A DNA stretch of 64,000 nt, taken from positions 310,001-374,000 of the forward strand of contig JBKUYM010000001.1 of the NCBI GenBank assembly GCA_046964515.1, in the 5' to 3' direction. The notes beneath the pieces were generated by a model. The model worked only from the letters and a program-made list of their open reading frames with translations. It was not told where the DNA came from and did no database searches. This stretch comes from UMGS1663 sp046964515. GTDB taxonomy: Bacteria; Bacillota; Clostridia; TANB77; CAG-508. The position numbers were made by a program, and so were the translations under genes. Every line of letters begins with the position of its first letter. The stretch's first letter is position 1. Positions 24,966-32,442 of the stretch are shown piece by piece.

Positions 24966-25140
24966 ATTATGCTATATAGGGCATAAAAGAAAATACCATG
25001 AAAAATGAAAAAGTATTAAAAAAAGCAGAGCATAAATGAGATTATGGAAGGCAGAGAATGAATATCTTAAAACAAAGGATAAAGAAAAAATTAAACATAT
25101 ATGAATGAAGAGAAAGCAATAGAAGATAGTCTAAGATAAT

Positions 25141-25168
25141 AAAAAAAACCCCCATGGAGGCGGGCCTA
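25141..25168 (-). terminator. Terminator of small gene 4
   Basis: A GC-rich imperfect hairpin (CCCGCC ... GGGGG on the minus strand) is followed by eight Ts, 13 bases after the stop of small gene 4. Confidence 0.6.
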
Positions 25169-25181
25169 AATCAATTTAAAC

Positions 25182-25394
25182 TTATTGGATAGAAAAAATC
25201 AAACAATTTTCCGAACAGAGTTTTTTTATTACACCAAAATGGGAAATCGCATGTTTAATCATCATAGTTGTGTGTGAGTCGGGTAAATTTTCACCATCAA
25301 ACACAAGTAATGCAGCTCCAGAATCATTGAAGATGAGTTCATGGGATAAATTGGTGTGATTTTTGATAGCTTCCTCAATTGCTTGTTCGTTCAT
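25182..25394 (-). CDS. Small accessory protein 4 of the array (70 residues)
   Basis: The start is taken as ATG 25394 with TTGGAGGT five bases before. An in-frame extension to 25430 has no ribosome site. The protein (MNEQAIEEAIKNHTNLSHEL, then IFNDSGAALLVFDGENLPD and HTTMMIKHAISHFGVIKKL) looks like a compact alpha/beta domain. No family is recognised. An 8 bp palindromic hairpin (GGACTACT/AGTAGTCC at 25427-25444) lies in its 5' leader, the only one of the four units with such a feature, and might control expression. Confidence 0.65.
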   Translation of the reverse strand: MNEQAIEEAIKNHTNLSHELIFNDSGAALLVFDGENLPDSHTTMMIKHAISHFGVIKKLCSENCLIFSIQ

Positions 25395-25470
25395 AATACC
25401 TCCAATAGGGGTCTCCTCTCTTGAGGGCAAGGACTACTAGAGTAGTCCGACAATATAGTAATATAAACAT

Positions 25471-25499
25471 ATTATATACTATTTAACATAAATTTGCAA
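25471..25499 (-). promoter_or_regulatory. Array promoter copy 4
   Basis: On the minus strand, TTGCAA, a 17 bp spacer starting ATTTATGTTAA, and TATAAT. A downstream ATTACTATA is shared with the other three. Confidence 0.75.
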
Positions 25500-25534
25500 T
25501 ATGAATTTTTGAGTACTAGTATAATAGAAAGAAA

Positions 25535-25685
25535 ATACTACAAATATGGTTGCCAGGATACAGTAAATATATAGTAGAAGAAATATGTAAAAGAATCTGT
25601 AATCACTAAATTCAAATAACTAAATGTAAGAATAAGATATGCTAAACGTATAATAAATCCATATCAAGATTTATATAAAAAGGAG
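25535..25685 (+). pseudogene. Decayed small HTH gene, copy C
   Basis: The DNA around TATGGTTGCCAGGATACAGT matches copy A at 23942-24025, giving IWLPGYSKYIVEEICKR in one frame and then VRIRYAKRIINPYQDLYK in another after frame changes. No intact frame or start remains. Together with copy A it brackets the four-gene array. Confidence 0.45.
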
Positions 25686-25695
25686 ATACAAAAAA

Positions 25696-25724
25696 TTGAC
25701 ACCAACCAAAAGGTAATATAGAAT
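25696..25724 (+). promoter_or_regulatory. Sigma-A promoter of the pseudopilin-like gene
   Basis: TTGACA (25696-25701), a 17 bp spacer and TAGAAT (25719-25724), 53 bases before the ATG. Confidence 0.75.
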
Positions 25725-25776
25725 AAAGTATAAGAATATAGGAAAGTGGAAAAATAAAAAAAGGAGAGTTTATATA

Positions 25777-26982
25777 ATGAAAAAGATAAATGAAAAGGGT
25801 GTTACATTAATAGCATTAGTAATTACCATGATTATTTTAATTATTCTAACTAGTATTAGTATGACTATGTTGATAGGAGACAATGGAATTATAACACAGT
25901 CAAAAAGTGCAAAGGAGAATACAGAAAAAGCAAGAGAAGAAGAGGAAAAATTATTAAACGACTTATCTAATATGATTGCTTCAGAAGGAAGCAGTTTAAT
26001 AGCAGACAAGACAATAGAACAAATGAAAATAGAAGGAACTTATGTAAGTGGAAATACACAGATAAAAGATAGTAAGGGAAATAAAGTAATGATACCAGAT
26101 GGATTTAAAGTAGCTACAGATTCAGGGGTTAATGTATCAGAAGGAATTGTAATAGAAGACAAGGATATTAGTATTGATGGAAATGGAGAAAACAGAGGAA
26201 ATCAGTTTGTGTGGGTTCCCGTAGGAAATATAATAAAAGCTGATGGAACACACACTACTATTACATTAGGCAGGTACACTTTTAAAGAAGATGGGACAGA
26301 AACATTAGTGCAAGATGCAAAAGATTATGCTTTAGAGACAGTGCTAGAGACATATTATAAAGAATTAGTAATAGCAAGAATTTCAAATGGTTCACCAGGA
26401 ACGAATGGAACAAATACTACAGCCAAAGATTTAAAAAGGTTTATTGACAGTGTAGCAACCAATAACGGTTATTATATGGCTAGATATGAAGCAAGTTATA
26501 AAGATGGCATAAAGCCAGAATCGAAAGTAAGCTTAATAGCCACAGATTCTTCTACACAAGTGAAGGGAAAAATATGGAATTATATAACGCAACCAAAAGC
26601 AGCACAGGCAAGTAGGGCTATGTATAGTAATGTGAATTTTGAAACAGATTTAATAAATTCATATGCATGGGATACAGCTGTTTCTTATATTCAAAAATGT
26701 TCGGGGGATACAGATTATTCAAAACAAAAATCACTAAATACTACAATTGCTAATACAGGAATGATTGGAGATGAAGTATGTAAAATTAATGATATGGCTT
26801 CTAATATGAGAGAATGGAGCACAGAATATTCTACGAATGTAAATAGTACGAATGCTTATCCTTGTGGAGATAAAGGGGGACAATATTATAGTGGTTTGGA
26901 ACCATGTACTAGTTATCGTCATAGTGGAAAAGCAGATGACATTAGAGCTTATTTTTCATTCCGTGCAGTACTTTATTTATAG
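25777..26982 (+). CDS. Pseudopilin-like secreted protein with FGE-like C-terminal domain
   Basis: The 401-residue protein begins with a type IV pilin-like leader, EKG followed by VTLIALVITMIILIILTSIS, as cut by prepilin peptidase after Gly. The usual Glu at mature position 5 is Ala here. A charged coiled-coil-like segment follows (about residues 45-75), then a C-terminal part with NGYYMARYEASY, KVSLIATDSS, INDMASNMREWSTEYS and RHSGKADDIRAYFSFR. That part resembles the FGE-sulfatase/C-type-lectin-like fold found at the end of clostridial secreted proteins. The likely location is membrane-anchored or surface-displayed. No other pilus genes are adjacent, so it may be an orphan pilin-like adhesin. 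GGAGAG precedes the ATG. Confidence 0.72.
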   Translation: MKKINEKGVTLIALVITMIILIILTSISMTMLIGDNGIITQSKSAKENTEKAREEEEKLLNDLSNMIASEGSSLIADKTIEQMKIEGTYVSGNTQIKDSKGNKVMIPDGFKVATDSGVNVSEGIVIEDKDISIDGNGENRGNQFVWVPVGNIIKADGTHTTITLGRYTFKEDGTETLVQDAKDYALETVLETYYKELVIARISNGSPGTNGTNTTAKDLKRFIDSVATNNGYYMARYEASYKDGIKPESKVSLIATDSSTQVKGKIWNYITQPKAAQASRAMYSNVNFETDLINSYAWDTAVSYIQKCSGDTDYSKQKSLNTTIANTGMIGDEVCKINDMASNMREWSTEYSTNVNSTNAYPCGDKGGQYYSGLEPCTSYRHSGKADDIRAYFSFRAVLYL

Positions 26983-27172
26983 AATAAATATAGGAATTAA
27001 ACAAAAGTGTTAATTAATAATCATCGTGCAAATAGAAGAAATTAGTTAAAAGAAAACTGATTTCTTTTTTTACTAAAATTATTTATATAAAATTACTTGA
27101 AATTTATTCATGAGAATGATAAGGTATTAAGGAGACGTACTTATTAAAAATAACAAAAAGTAGGAGGCGTAT

Positions 27173-27634
27173 ATGGAAGATAAGTATATGGAAGAGGCTT
27201 TAAAACAAGCTAAAAAGGCTTATGAAAAAGAGGAAGTTCCAGTAGGTGCTGTTATTGTAAAGGATGGAAAAATCATTGCAAGAGCATATAATCAAAAAGA
27301 AACAAAGTACGATACAACACATCATGCAGAAATCTTAGCAATTCAAAAAGCAAGTAAAAAATTGAAAAGCTGGCGATTAACGGATTGTGAGATGTATGTG
27401 ACACTAGAACCTTGTGCTATGTGTGCAGGAGCACTTATTCAAGCCAGAGTAAAAAAAGTATATATAGGAACTATGGATTATAAAACAGGTGCTTGTGGAA
27501 GTGTGTTAAATCTTTTAAAAGAGTATCCATTTAATCATAAAGTAGAAGTAGCCTCTGGTATTATGCAAGAAGAATGTGAAAAAATTTTACAAGATTTTTT
27601 TAAAATGTTAAGAAACAAAAAGAAGTTATCATAA
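27173..27634 (+). CDS. tadA: tRNA adenosine(34) deaminase TadA
   Basis: TadA converts A34 to inosine in tRNA-Arg(ACG). The 153-residue protein has the CDA-fold zinc motifs HHAEILAI (catalytic Glu, zinc His) and PCAMCAGALI (two zinc Cys), and the family N-terminus YMEEALKQAKKAYEKEEVPV (part: VPVGAVIVKDG). TAGGAGG lies before the ATG. It is followed 25 bases later by tRNA-Ser, a frequent clostridial neighbourhood including SRP RNA and dnaX. Confidence 0.93.
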   Translation: MEDKYMEEALKQAKKAYEKEEVPVGAVIVKDGKIIARAYNQKETKYDTTHHAEILAIQKASKKLKSWRLTDCEMYVTLEPCAMCAGALIQARVKKVYIGTMDYKTGACGSVLNLLKEYPFNHKVEVASGIMQEECEKILQDFFKMLRNKKKLS

Positions 27635-27658
27635 AAATAAAAGCAAGTACATAAATTA

Positions 27659-27747
27659 GGAGTGATATCGAAGTGGTCATAACGAAGCTGTCTCGAAAAC
27701 AGTTCGCCAATTTTGGCACGTGGGTTCGAATCCCACTCACTCCGCCA
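27659..27747 (+). tRNA. tRNA-Ser (anticodon CGA)
   Basis: GGAGTGA (27659-27665) pairs with TCACTCC (27737-27743), with G and encoded CCA. The loop CTCGAAA gives CGA at 27694-27696, and the long variable arm is present. It is the third tRNA-Ser of the window. Confidence 0.95.
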
Positions 27748-27768
27748 AATCATATAGGAGGATTTATC

Positions 27769-28512
27769 TTGGAAGAAAATCGAAAGAAAGAGATTATAAA
27801 AATTGCAATCGCCTTATTTGTTTTAGTAATTATTTTTATTATTGTAGCTATCATTATGATGAAATATCAAGTAGAGGGAGAAACTAATATGCCATTTAAC
27901 CTATCTAAAGTGACAGTTGTTAGTACAGCAGAGGGAATTTCACAAGGTGAGACTACCGAAAAATGGAATTTAGAAGTAGTACAAGATAATGATATTTATT
28001 TTACGATAGAGAAAAATGAAAACTACCAAAAAGAAGAAGTCATACAAAACATAAAAATCGAAAATATACAAATTATTAAAGAACCACAAGTAGGACAAGT
28101 AAAAATATATATGCCCAATAGCTTAGAAGGAAGAACCTTTCAAAATAAGGAATCTTTTTTAATTCAAGATAAAAAATTAACTTATCAGGGCGCAGTGAAA
28201 AGTAATTTGAAAACTCTAGAAATAGGGAACCAAGGAGGAATGGTAGCGATTCGTATAGCCAATACAGAACTTGGAAATTACATATCTAATGAAGATGAAG
28301 AGATTATACATGATGGAACCCTAATCCAAAAACTAGGTTATGAAAAAGAAACAATCAGTTTTACGGTATCTTTTGATTTTATCATAGAATTAAAAAATAA
28401 GAGTTATAAAACAACTGTGCAACTAGAAATGCCTTGTGCAGATATTATAGAACAAGGAACAGGTAATCAAGAAATTATAGATACGAAACAATTTATTTTT
28501 AAAAGAATGTAA
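27769..28512 (+). CDS. Uncharacterised single-pass membrane protein
   Basis: The start is TTG 27769, eight bases after AGGAGG. Frames extending upstream run into tRNA-Ser and are rejected. The 247-residue product has a short basic N-terminus and one hydrophobic helix (about residues 10-32), followed by a large extracytoplasmic region rich in beta-strand pattern (FNLSKVTVVSTAEG, KWNLEVVQDNDIYFTIEK, ISFTVSFDFIIELK). No known domain is recognised. The position between tRNA-Ser and SRP RNA upstream of dnaX looks like a conserved clostridial location. The function is unknown. Confidence 0.75.
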   Translation: MEENRKKEIIKIAIALFVLVIIFIIVAIIMMKYQVEGETNMPFNLSKVTVVSTAEGISQGETTEKWNLEVVQDNDIYFTIEKNENYQKEEVIQNIKIENIQIIKEPQVGQVKIYMPNSLEGRTFQNKESFLIQDKKLTYQGAVKSNLKTLEIGNQGGMVAIRIANTELGNYISNEDEEIIHDGTLIQKLGYEKETISFTVSFDFIIELKNKSYKTTVQLEMPCADIIEQGTGNQEIIDTKQFIFKRM

Positions 28513-28528
28513 ATTTTTTAGTTAACTA

Positions 28529-28557
28529 TTGCGAAAAATAATTTTTACGTATATAAT
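28529..28557 (+). promoter_or_regulatory. Promoter of SRP RNA
   Basis: TTGCGA (28529-28534), a 17 bp spacer and TATAAT (28552-28557) lie directly before the RNA. Confidence 0.8.
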
Positions 28558-28560
28558 AGA

Positions 28561-28715
28561 AATGGTATGAGAGACCTATGGTTTCTGTATGGAGGATAAT
28601 TCAATGTAAGCCTATGAACTTTGTCAGATCCGGAAGGAAGCAGCAATAAATAGTTCCTTATGTGTGATATTATCTTCCATAGAGAGACAATAGAGTATGG
28701 CTTATACCATTTTTT
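28561..28715 (+). ncRNA. ffs: Signal recognition particle RNA (4.5S/scRNA)
   Basis: The universal SRP domain IV signature GTCAGATCCGGAAGGAAGC with the following AGCA is at 28623-28645. Long-range pairing closes the RNA: AATGGTATGAG at the 5' end with CTTATACCATT at the 3' end, and TATGGAGGATAAT with ATTATCTTCCATA inside. A T-run follows. The length of about 155 suggests a single long hairpin rather than the 270-base Bacillus type with an Alu domain. It is located upstream of dnaX, as in many Bacillota. Confidence 0.93.
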
Positions 28716-28746
28716 AAAGAAAAAATGAAAAATAGGGGGCGAAAAA

Positions 28747-30381
28747 ATGGCATATACCGCTTTATATAGAAAATTTAGGCCACTTAACTTTTCACAGATA
28801 GTAGGACAAGAACATATAACAAGAACCTTAAAAAATCAAATAATAGCAGGAAGATTGGGACATGCTTATTTATTTAATGGGGGAAGAGGAACAGGAAAAA
28901 CATCAGCAGCTAAAATTTTAGCAAGAGCGGTTAATTGTTTAAATCCTAAAGAAGGAGAACCTTGCAATGAATGCGAAATTTGCAAAGCTTCTTTAGCAGG
29001 AACACTAACTGATATTGTAGAAATGGATGCTGCTTCTAATAATAGTGTAGAAGATATTAGACAGATAAGAGATGAAGTGAATTTTTTACCCACTGCTGCT
29101 AAATATAGGGTTTACATTATTGATGAGGTACATATGCTATCAACAGGAGCTTTTAATGCACTATTAAAAACTTTAGAAGAACCACCAGCACATGTAAAAT
29201 TTATTTTAGCCACAACAGAACCACAAAAACTACCAGCAACCATCCTTTCTAGATGCCAACGTTTTGATTTTAAAAAAATCTCTAACGAAGATATTGCTAA
29301 AAGACTACAGTATGTATGTGATGAAAGTAAAATTGAAATTACAAAAGAAGCATTAAAAGTAATTTCTACATTAGCAGAAGGAGCTATGAGAGATGCTTTA
29401 AGTATATTAGAAAGATGTTTACAAGACGGAGAAACTAAAATTGATGAAGATAAAGTAAAAGAATTAGTGGGCATACCAAAATTAACTTATGTACATCAAA
29501 TTATAGAATCCATTATAGATAAACAAGTAGAAGCTGTTTTGCAGGGAATTGATACAGTTATAAAAGATGGAAAAGATTTACAAAATTTATTGTGGGAAAT
29601 GATAAAATATGTGAAAGATATATTAGTTTATCAAACTAGTCATCAATTAGATTTATATAGTCAAGAAGAAATTGAAAAAATAGAAAAGTTATCTAAGAAA
29701 GTAACTAATCAAGAATTATTGAATTTATTATATGCTTTGTCAACTATAGAAAATGAGATTAAGTGGTCTACACAAAAATGGATTTTGTTTCAAGTAGGAA
29801 TGATTAAACTATGCAATGGGCAAAATACGCAAAATCATACAGAAAATACACAAATAGAACAGTTAACACAAAAAGTAGAAAAGTTACAACAACAAATTAA
29901 TCAATTAAGTCAAGGGGTTATCCACAAAGAGGTAAAAAATGTGGATAACGATACTTCAAGAATACCAGCACCGCCAATAAGTCAGAAAAGGGTAGAGGAG
30001 CCGATTCAAAATACGAGTAAAACACAAAGCCATATAAAAGAAGGAGATACTTTAAATAACTGGCCTAAAATTGTAGGAGATTTAAAAACAGCTGGTAAGA
30101 TTATGCTATATACAAATTTAATGAATACAACAGCCAAGCAGATGAACGATATGACAATAGGTATTATTTTTCCAAATGGACTTACCTCTTTTGGAAAAAC
30201 AATACTAGAAAAAAGTGAAAATGTAGCGGAATTAGAAAAACGTATTTCTATGGAATGCGGAAAAGCTATGAGGGTACAATATATAGATAGTAAAACACAA
30301 AAAACTAATCAAGTGCCAGAAGTAAACCCCATTGAATCTTTAGCACAAGATTTGGATATACCTTTTCAAGTAATTGAATAA
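28747..30381 (+). CDS. dnaX: DNA polymerase III subunits gamma/tau
   Basis: This is the clamp-loader ATPase, 544 residues. The AAA+ core has Walker A GGRGTGKTS (about residues 41-49), zinc Cys in NCLNPKEGEPCNECEIC, Walker B IIDEVHML, the SRC arginine finger (ATILSRCQRF) and sensor 2 GAMRDALSILERC. Domain III follows, with a low-complexity Gln-rich linker and a short C-terminal tau-like region. No programmed frameshift slippery run is obvious. It is followed by ybaB and recR in the standard operon order. Confidence 0.95.
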   Translation: MAYTALYRKFRPLNFSQIVGQEHITRTLKNQIIAGRLGHAYLFNGGRGTGKTSAAKILARAVNCLNPKEGEPCNECEICKASLAGTLTDIVEMDAASNNSVEDIRQIRDEVNFLPTAAKYRVYIIDEVHMLSTGAFNALLKTLEEPPAHVKFILATTEPQKLPATILSRCQRFDFKKISNEDIAKRLQYVCDESKIEITKEALKVISTLAEGAMRDALSILERCLQDGETKIDEDKVKELVGIPKLTYVHQIIESIIDKQVEAVLQGIDTVIKDGKDLQNLLWEMIKYVKDILVYQTSHQLDLYSQEEIEKIEKLSKKVTNQELLNLLYALSTIENEIKWSTQKWILFQVGMIKLCNGQNTQNHTENTQIEQLTQKVEKLQQQINQLSQGVIHKEVKNVDNDTSRIPAPPISQKRVEEPIQNTSKTQSHIKEGDTLNNWPKIVGDLKTAGKIMLYTNLMNTTAKQMNDMTIGIIFPNGLTSFGKTILEKSENVAELEKRISMECGKAMRVQYIDSKTQKTNQVPEVNPIESLAQDLDIPFQVIE

Positions 30382-30418
30382 AATAAAAAGAATAAATTAA
30401 AGAAGGGAGAAAAGAACA

Positions 30419-30760
30419 ATGGCAAAAGGAGGATTCCCAGGAGGTATGGGAGGATTTGGTGGTATGAATATCAACCAATTAATGAAACAAGCGAAAAAAA
30501 TGCAGGCAGATATGGAAAAATCACAGGAGGAACTAGGAACAAAAGAATTTGAAAGTACAGCAGGTGGTGGTGCAGTAAAAGTTATAGTAACGGGAACAAA
30601 ACAAATTAAACAAATTATTTTACAAAAAGAAGTAGTTGACCCAGAAGATATAGAAATGTTACAAGATTTAGTGATGACATGTATCAATGATGCTTTAAGA
30701 AAAGTAGATGAAGCACAGGCTGCACAAATGGGAAAATATAATATTCCTGGAATCATGTAG
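30419..30760 (+). CDS. YbaB/EbfC nucleoid-associated protein
   Basis: This small DNA-binding protein (113 residues) has the Gly/Phe-rich start FPGGMGGFGGMNINQLMKQ (part) followed by AKKMQADMEKSQEEL, GGAVKVIVTG and DLVMTCINDALRKVDE of the family, which forms tweezer-shaped dimers that bind DNA. It sits between dnaX and recR, the classic order, with 37 bases from dnaX and a short gap to recR. Confidence 0.94.
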   Translation: MAKGGFPGGMGGFGGMNINQLMKQAKKMQADMEKSQEELGTKEFESTAGGGAVKVIVTGTKQIKQIILQKEVVDPEDIEMLQDLVMTCINDALRKVDEAQAAQMGKYNIPGIM

Positions 30761-30776
30761 AAGGATAGGAGAAAAT

Positions 30777-31376
30777 ATGTCATATTATTCACCATCAATA
30801 GAAAAATTAATAGAAGCATTTGAAAGATTACCAAGTATAGGAAGTAAAACAGCAGCAAGATTAGCTTTTTATATGTTAGATCGATCAGAAGAAGAAGTAA
30901 ATGAATTTGTTAATGCTATTATAAGTGCAAAAAAGAATTTAAAATATTGTTCAAAATGTTATAATATATCTGATACAGATCCTTGTGAAATTTGTGCTAA
31001 TCCCAAAAGAGATAATCGTGTGATTTGTGTGGTAGAGGATGTAAAGGATGTGGTTGCTATGGAAAGAACACATGAATTTAATGGGTTGTATCATGTATTA
31101 CATGGATCTATTTCTCCTATGAATGGAGTGGGTCCAGATGACATTAAAATTAAAGAATTATTATCTAGAGTAATGGATGGTAGTGTTAAAGAAATTATAT
31201 TAGCAACAAATCCAAGAGTAGAGGGAGAAGCAACGGCGATGTATCTTTCTAAATTGATAAAACCTTTAGGTGTAAAAACAACAAGAATAGCACATGGTAT
31301 TCCTGTTGGTGGTGATTTAGAATATACAGATGAGGTGACTTTAAGCAAAGCACTTGAAGGTAGAAGAGAGATTTAA
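30777..31376 (+). CDS. recR: Recombination mediator RecR
   Basis: RecR acts with RecO/RecF to load RecA at gaps. The 199-residue protein has the helix-hairpin-helix RLPSIGSKTAARLAFYML, the four-Cys zinc finger CSKC ... CEIC, the TOPRIM segment CVVEDVKDV and the C-terminal AHGIPVGGDLEYTDEVTL with Walker-like end. I choose ATG 30777, preceded by ATAGGAG. The open frame extends further upstream but only by overlapping ybaB. Its end overlaps the convergent small gene by four bases. Confidence 0.95.
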   Translation: MSYYSPSIEKLIEAFERLPSIGSKTAARLAFYMLDRSEEEVNEFVNAIISAKKNLKYCSKCYNISDTDPCEICANPKRDNRVICVVEDVKDVVAMERTHEFNGLYHVLHGSISPMNGVGPDDIKIKELLSRVMDGSVKEIILATNPRVEGEATAMYLSKLIKPLGVKTTRIAHGIPVGGDLEYTDEVTLSKALEGRREI

Positions 31377-31555
31377 GAAGTAATGATTTTATTAGCTTCA
31401 GAAGTAGCAATGGTACTTAAATTAGAGCCAAGAGAAGAAAAGAAATTACCAAGCGTATCTATTTGATCAGGTGTTAAACCTTGAGAAAGAAAAATGGCTA
31501 AAATGCTAGCCAAAGTTATTAATTCGCAACCAGATAAATTATCTAAAGAAAACAT
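31373..31555 (-). CDS. Small DUF6774-like hydrophobic protein
   Basis: This 60-residue protein (MFSLDNLSGCELITLASILA, then IFLSQGLTPDQIDTLGNFFSSLG) matches the pattern of small clostridial proteins of the DUF6774 type (CELITLA ... Q.L..DQI..L..FF..LG). The function is unknown. ATG 31555 is chosen, being six bases after AGGTG. That ribosome site is itself part of the downstream arm of the terminator hairpin at 31556-31590. The gene converges with recR and overlaps its stop. Confidence 0.72.
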   Translation of the reverse strand: MFSLDNLSGCELITLASILAIFLSQGLTPDQIDTLGNFFSSLGSNLSTIATSEANKIITS

Positions 31556-31590
31556 AAAAATCACCTATTTTATTATATGGGTGATTTTTT
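31556..31590 (-). terminator. Terminator hairpin that contains the next gene's ribosome site
   Basis: A 10 bp stem (31556-31565 with 31580-31589) ends in a T-run on the minus strand, ending transcription from the GDT1 gene. The same bases hold the AGGTG ribosome site of the 31555 gene. Confidence 0.65.
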
Positions 31591-31610
31591 ATTTTGCTAT
31601 TAATTTGTTA

Positions 31611-32219
31611 TTAAAAACAATGTGTAATAAATCCAATAATACCAAAAATAAGGAATAAAATGCCAGATAAACGTTGCATACTTTTTTCAGAAATCTTGGA
31701 AGTTAAAAATTTTCCACATAAAATGGCTAAACAGTCCGAAAGAACCATACCTAAAATAGCACCAATAATAAGAGGAAATTTGGCAAAAGGATAACTAATA
31801 CCAAGACCCACAGAAGCTAAAAAAGTTTTATCTCCAATTTCGCCAACGGCAATGGAAATAGCAATTATTAGCATATAACCAATGCCTAAAGAAGATAACT
31901 TTTTAAAAAAAGAATCTTTAGAATTTTTTACACTAGTTTCTTTTTTGGGTAAAAAAGAAGCAATACCAAATAAAATAAAAGAAGCATAAGTAATGATTTC
32001 TAAAGTATGATGGAGTGTAATATTTTCAAACATACCAATAGAACTACCAAATAAAATAGCAATACCATGGCTTAAAAAAGAGCCTAAAGCAACGCCCAAC
32101 AAAATAGGAAGTGTTTTTATTTTAGAAGAAAAGGATAAGACCATCAATTGTGTCTTATCTCCCAATTCTGAAATAAAAACAAAGGTAAATGCAATAAAAA
32201 TAGGATAAAAAAATTCCAT
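31611..32219 (-). CDS. TMEM165/GDT1 family cation transporter
   Basis: This membrane protein of 202 residues has two inversely repeated halves, each carrying the family motif: ELGDKTQLM (about residue 20) and EIGDKTFLA (about residue 130). Family members export Mn2+ or exchange Ca2+/Mn2+ for protons. Six or seven hydrophobic helices are visible. The upstream region was searched by eye for a yybP-ykoY manganese riboswitch and none was seen. It is transcribed alone, ending at the hairpin 31556-31590. Confidence 0.9.
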   Translation of the reverse strand: MEFFYPIFIAFTFVFISELGDKTQLMVLSFSSKIKTLPILLGVALGSFLSHGIAILFGSSIGMFENITLHHTLEIITYASFILFGIASFLPKKETSVKNSKDSFFKKLSSLGIGYMLIIAISIAVGEIGDKTFLASVGLGISYPFAKFPLIIGAILGMVLSDCLAILCGKFLTSKISEKSMQRLSGILFLIFGIIGFITHCF

Positions 32220-32327
32220 ATAGAAACTCCCTTTCTCTTTTACACAATATGTATCAAATAGAAGGGATATTACAAAAAAATAAAGAAGCTTTTAGAAATA
32301 AAAAATGTGAATTCTATGTGAATAATG

Positions 32328-32356
32328 TTGCATAACCAAATTGAACGTGGTATTCT
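32328..32356 (+). promoter_or_regulatory. Promoter of the Gld-type ABC operon
   Basis: TTGCAT (32328-32333), a 17 bp spacer and TATTCT (32351-32356), about 87 bases before the TTG start. Confidence 0.5.
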
Positions 32357-32442
32357 GTCTAAGATAAAGTATAGAAGTCTACGGATATAAGCAATTTATA
32401 AAAGAAGAGACTTTGAAAAAATATAGATAAGGAGGAATTATT

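Noticed and set aside
27673..27768. Upstream extension of the 27769 gene
   Set aside because: The extension lies within tRNA-Ser(CGA). TTG 27769 has a proper ribosome site.
32220..32320. Manganese (yybP-ykoY) riboswitch upstream of the GDT1 gene
   Set aside because: No conserved core sequence or hairpin was seen.
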